NCBI GenBank assembly: GCA_024279075.1
Contig: JAJRRX010000075.1
Location: forward strand, 1-7,441
Direction of reading: 5' to 3'
Length of the DNA stretch: 7,441 nt
Origin: Alphaproteobacteria bacterium
GTDB taxonomy: Bacteria; Pseudomonadota; Alphaproteobacteria; Rhodobacterales; Rhodobacteraceae
The position numbers were made by a program, and so were the translations under genes. The notes under the pieces are model-generated. The model had not been told where the DNA came from and searched no databases. It was given only the letters and a program-made list of their open reading frames with translations. Below, piece after piece: positions 6,432 to 7,441 of the stretch (its first letter is position 1; each line of letters opens with the position of its first letter).

Positions 6432-6468
6432 AAAAAGGTTCGGAGGCCAGCCCGTGCCAGCCTCCGAA
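6432..6468 (-). terminator. Stem-loop plus U-run between binding protein and ATPase genes (attenuator or mRNA stabiliser)
   Basis: Read on the minus strand, 7 bases after the rhaS stop codon, TTCGGAGGC (6468-6460) pairs perfectly with GCCTCCGAA (6447-6439). The stem continues inward by two G-U wobbles and two G-C pairs to an ACGG tetraloop (6455-6452), making 13 continuous pairs. It is followed by CC and five T (6436-6432). In the plus-strand sense the two wobbles become C-A mismatches, so the structure favours minus-strand RNA. It fits a leaky intrinsic terminator, or a 3' stabilising hairpin, that raises binding-protein mRNA over membrane-component mRNA, as is common in ABC importer operons. 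The U-run is short and offset by two bases, so partial read-through is expected. Confidence 0.75.
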
Positions 6469-6474
6469 ATTATT

Positions 6475-7441
6475 TTACTTAGAAGCCGCTTCCACGTTTT
6501 CAGCGTTATAAACGGTGAATGGCCCCATCAGAATGCGCAGCGCGCCCGGGCGGGATGCATCATCTTCGATGGTGTAATCCCCCATGCGGCCTGCGGTGAA
6601 GGTCTCACCCGCTACACCCTCAAGCTGGCCAGAAGCCAAGCCGTAGGCGGTGTAATAGGTGAGGTAACCAAGGTCGCGGAAGTCCCACAATGCAAACTCT
6701 GGCGCACAGCCGTTCAGAGTGTAGCTCACCATTTCGGATGGCAGGCCAAGGCCGGAAACGCGCACTTGGTCGCAAAGGCCCTCGTCTTGCATCGCCTTGG
6801 CAGCGGACTGGATGCCCACGGTTGTAGGAGACATAATCAACCCCAGATCAGGGTATTTATCAACCAAAGCCAGCGCGCGATTATAGCTCACTTCGGATTG
6901 GTCGTCGCCATACACGGTGTCGACCAGTTCGATTTTCGCATATTTAGGATCGGTGTTCAGCACTTCGATCATGCTGGCATTCCACGCGTTTTGGTTTGAT
7001 GCATCCGGCGTGGCCGAAAGAATAGCCATTTGGCCTTCGCCCTCAAGGATGGAATAGGCCATTTCAGCCATCACGCCACCGATCGAAGCAAAATCAACCT
7101 GTGCCACAAACACATCTTCGCCTTCGCCTGATGGAATGGGGCTATCCCAAGTCACAACCTTGGCACCCGCAGCTTGCGCAGCCAAAGCGGAGGGCGAGAT
7201 CTGGTCGCCCGCGTTATTGGAAAGCATAATCGCGCCTTGGCCCTGCGTGGCCGAGGTGGTCATAATTTCGATCTGGCCAGCCACCGAGTTTTCAGGGGTC
7301 GGGCCAACAAACAGCAGCTCGCCGCCGTTGCTCAGCTCGGCATGGGCTTCCTGCGCGCCTTCATTGGCTTGGTCAAACACCAGAATGCCGAGGAATTTTG
7401 GCAGCAGAACCATGTTAATATCACTGCCGCCATCGAGCATG
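6475..7441 (-). CDS. rhaS: Rhamnose-type sugar ABC transporter substrate-binding protein, 5'-truncated by the window
   Basis: The periplasmic-binding-protein gene of the importer. 321 residues are visible to the TAA and the reading frame is open through the right edge. The ATG at 7440 is probably not the true start: the sequence is already in the mature domain (M-V-L-L-P-K-F-L-G, first beta strand, at 10-18) and the expected signal peptide is missing, so a few tens of N-terminal residues lie outside. It belongs to the RhaS/LsrB branch of type I binding proteins, with P-K-F-L-G, the V-T-W-D-S strand end (96-100), S-N-Q-N-A-W (148-153) and M-S-P-T-T-V-G-I (203-210). Two of the six autoinducer-2 contacts of LsrB are changed (N149 and T207 for Asp and Ala), which fits a rhamnose-like ligand better. 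Numbering is from the ATG at 7440. It heads the visible operon and is followed by the attenuator hairpin. Confidence 0.9.
   Translation of the reverse strand, partial: MLDGGSDINMVLLPKFLGILVFDQANEGAQEAHAELSNGGELLFVGPTPENSVAGQIEIMTTSATQGQGAIMLSNNAGDQISPSALAAQAAGAKVVTWDSPIPSGEGEDVFVAQVDFASIGGVMAEMAYSILEGEGQMAILSATPDASNQNAWNASMIEVLNTDPKYAKIELVDTVYGDDQSEVSYNRALALVDKYPDLGLIMSPTTVGIQSAAKAMQDEGLCDQVRVSGLGLPSEMVSYTLNGCAPEFALWDFRDLGYLTYYTAYGLASGQLEGVAGETFTAGRMGDYTIEDDASRPGALRILMGPFTVYNAENVEAASK

Noticed and set aside
7438..7440. ATG at 7440 as the true start of the binding protein
   Set aside because: Translation from it lacks a signal peptide and enters the first beta strand of the mature domain almost at once, so the gene is cut by the window edge.
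4918..7441. Autoinducer-2 (lsrACDB-like) import operon
   Set aside because: The binding protein lacks two of the LsrB contact residues, and no LsrK, LsrR, LsrF or LsrG is present. The mutarotase points to a deoxysugar.

Overview
The window is one tightly packed gene cluster, transcribed entirely right to left (minus strand). It looks like an L-rhamnose-type (6-deoxyhexose) uptake and catabolism operon from an alphaproteobacterium, most likely of the Rhodobacterales/Roseobacter group. That placement is inferred from moderately high GC, strong GGAGG-type ribosome sites, and an ABC importer of the RhaSTPQ type known from Rhizobium. No rRNA or other phylogenetic marker is present.

In transcription order the layout is: the 3' part of a periplasmic sugar-binding protein (rhaS, running off the right edge); a 57-base gap with a strong stem-loop; a fused double-domain sugar ABC ATPase (rhaT); two BPD_transp_2 permeases (rhaP, rhaQ); a GntR/FadR-type (FCD) regulator; a Gfo/Idh/MocA NAD(P)-dependent oxidoreductase; an AP-endonuclease-2-fold TIM-barrel sugar isomerase/epimerase; and an L-rhamnose mutarotase (rhaM), ending 7 bases from the left edge. 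From rhaT to rhaM every junction is an overlap of 1-4 bases or a gap of 1-3 bases. Each downstream gene's Shine-Dalgarno sequence lies inside the last codons of the gene before it, so the set reads as one translationally coupled operon. Its promoter must lie beyond the right edge.

The likely logic is as follows. The binding protein captures a deoxysugar and the ATPase with the permease pair imports it. The mutarotase equilibrates the anomers. The oxidoreductase and TIM-barrel enzyme oxidise and isomerise (or cleave) the sugar, and the GntR regulator senses a pathway metabolite. The classical rhamnose enzymes (rhamnose isomerase, rhamnulokinase, rhamnulose-1-phosphate aldolase) are not in the window.

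The most interesting point is the three-gene block (FCD regulator, oxidoreductase, TIM-barrel enzyme) between the permeases and the mutarotase. It suggests a variant deoxysugar or deoxysugar-glycoside pathway. No mobile elements, tRNA/rRNA genes, CRISPR arrays or broken genes were seen, and no stretch over 300 bases lacks a gene.
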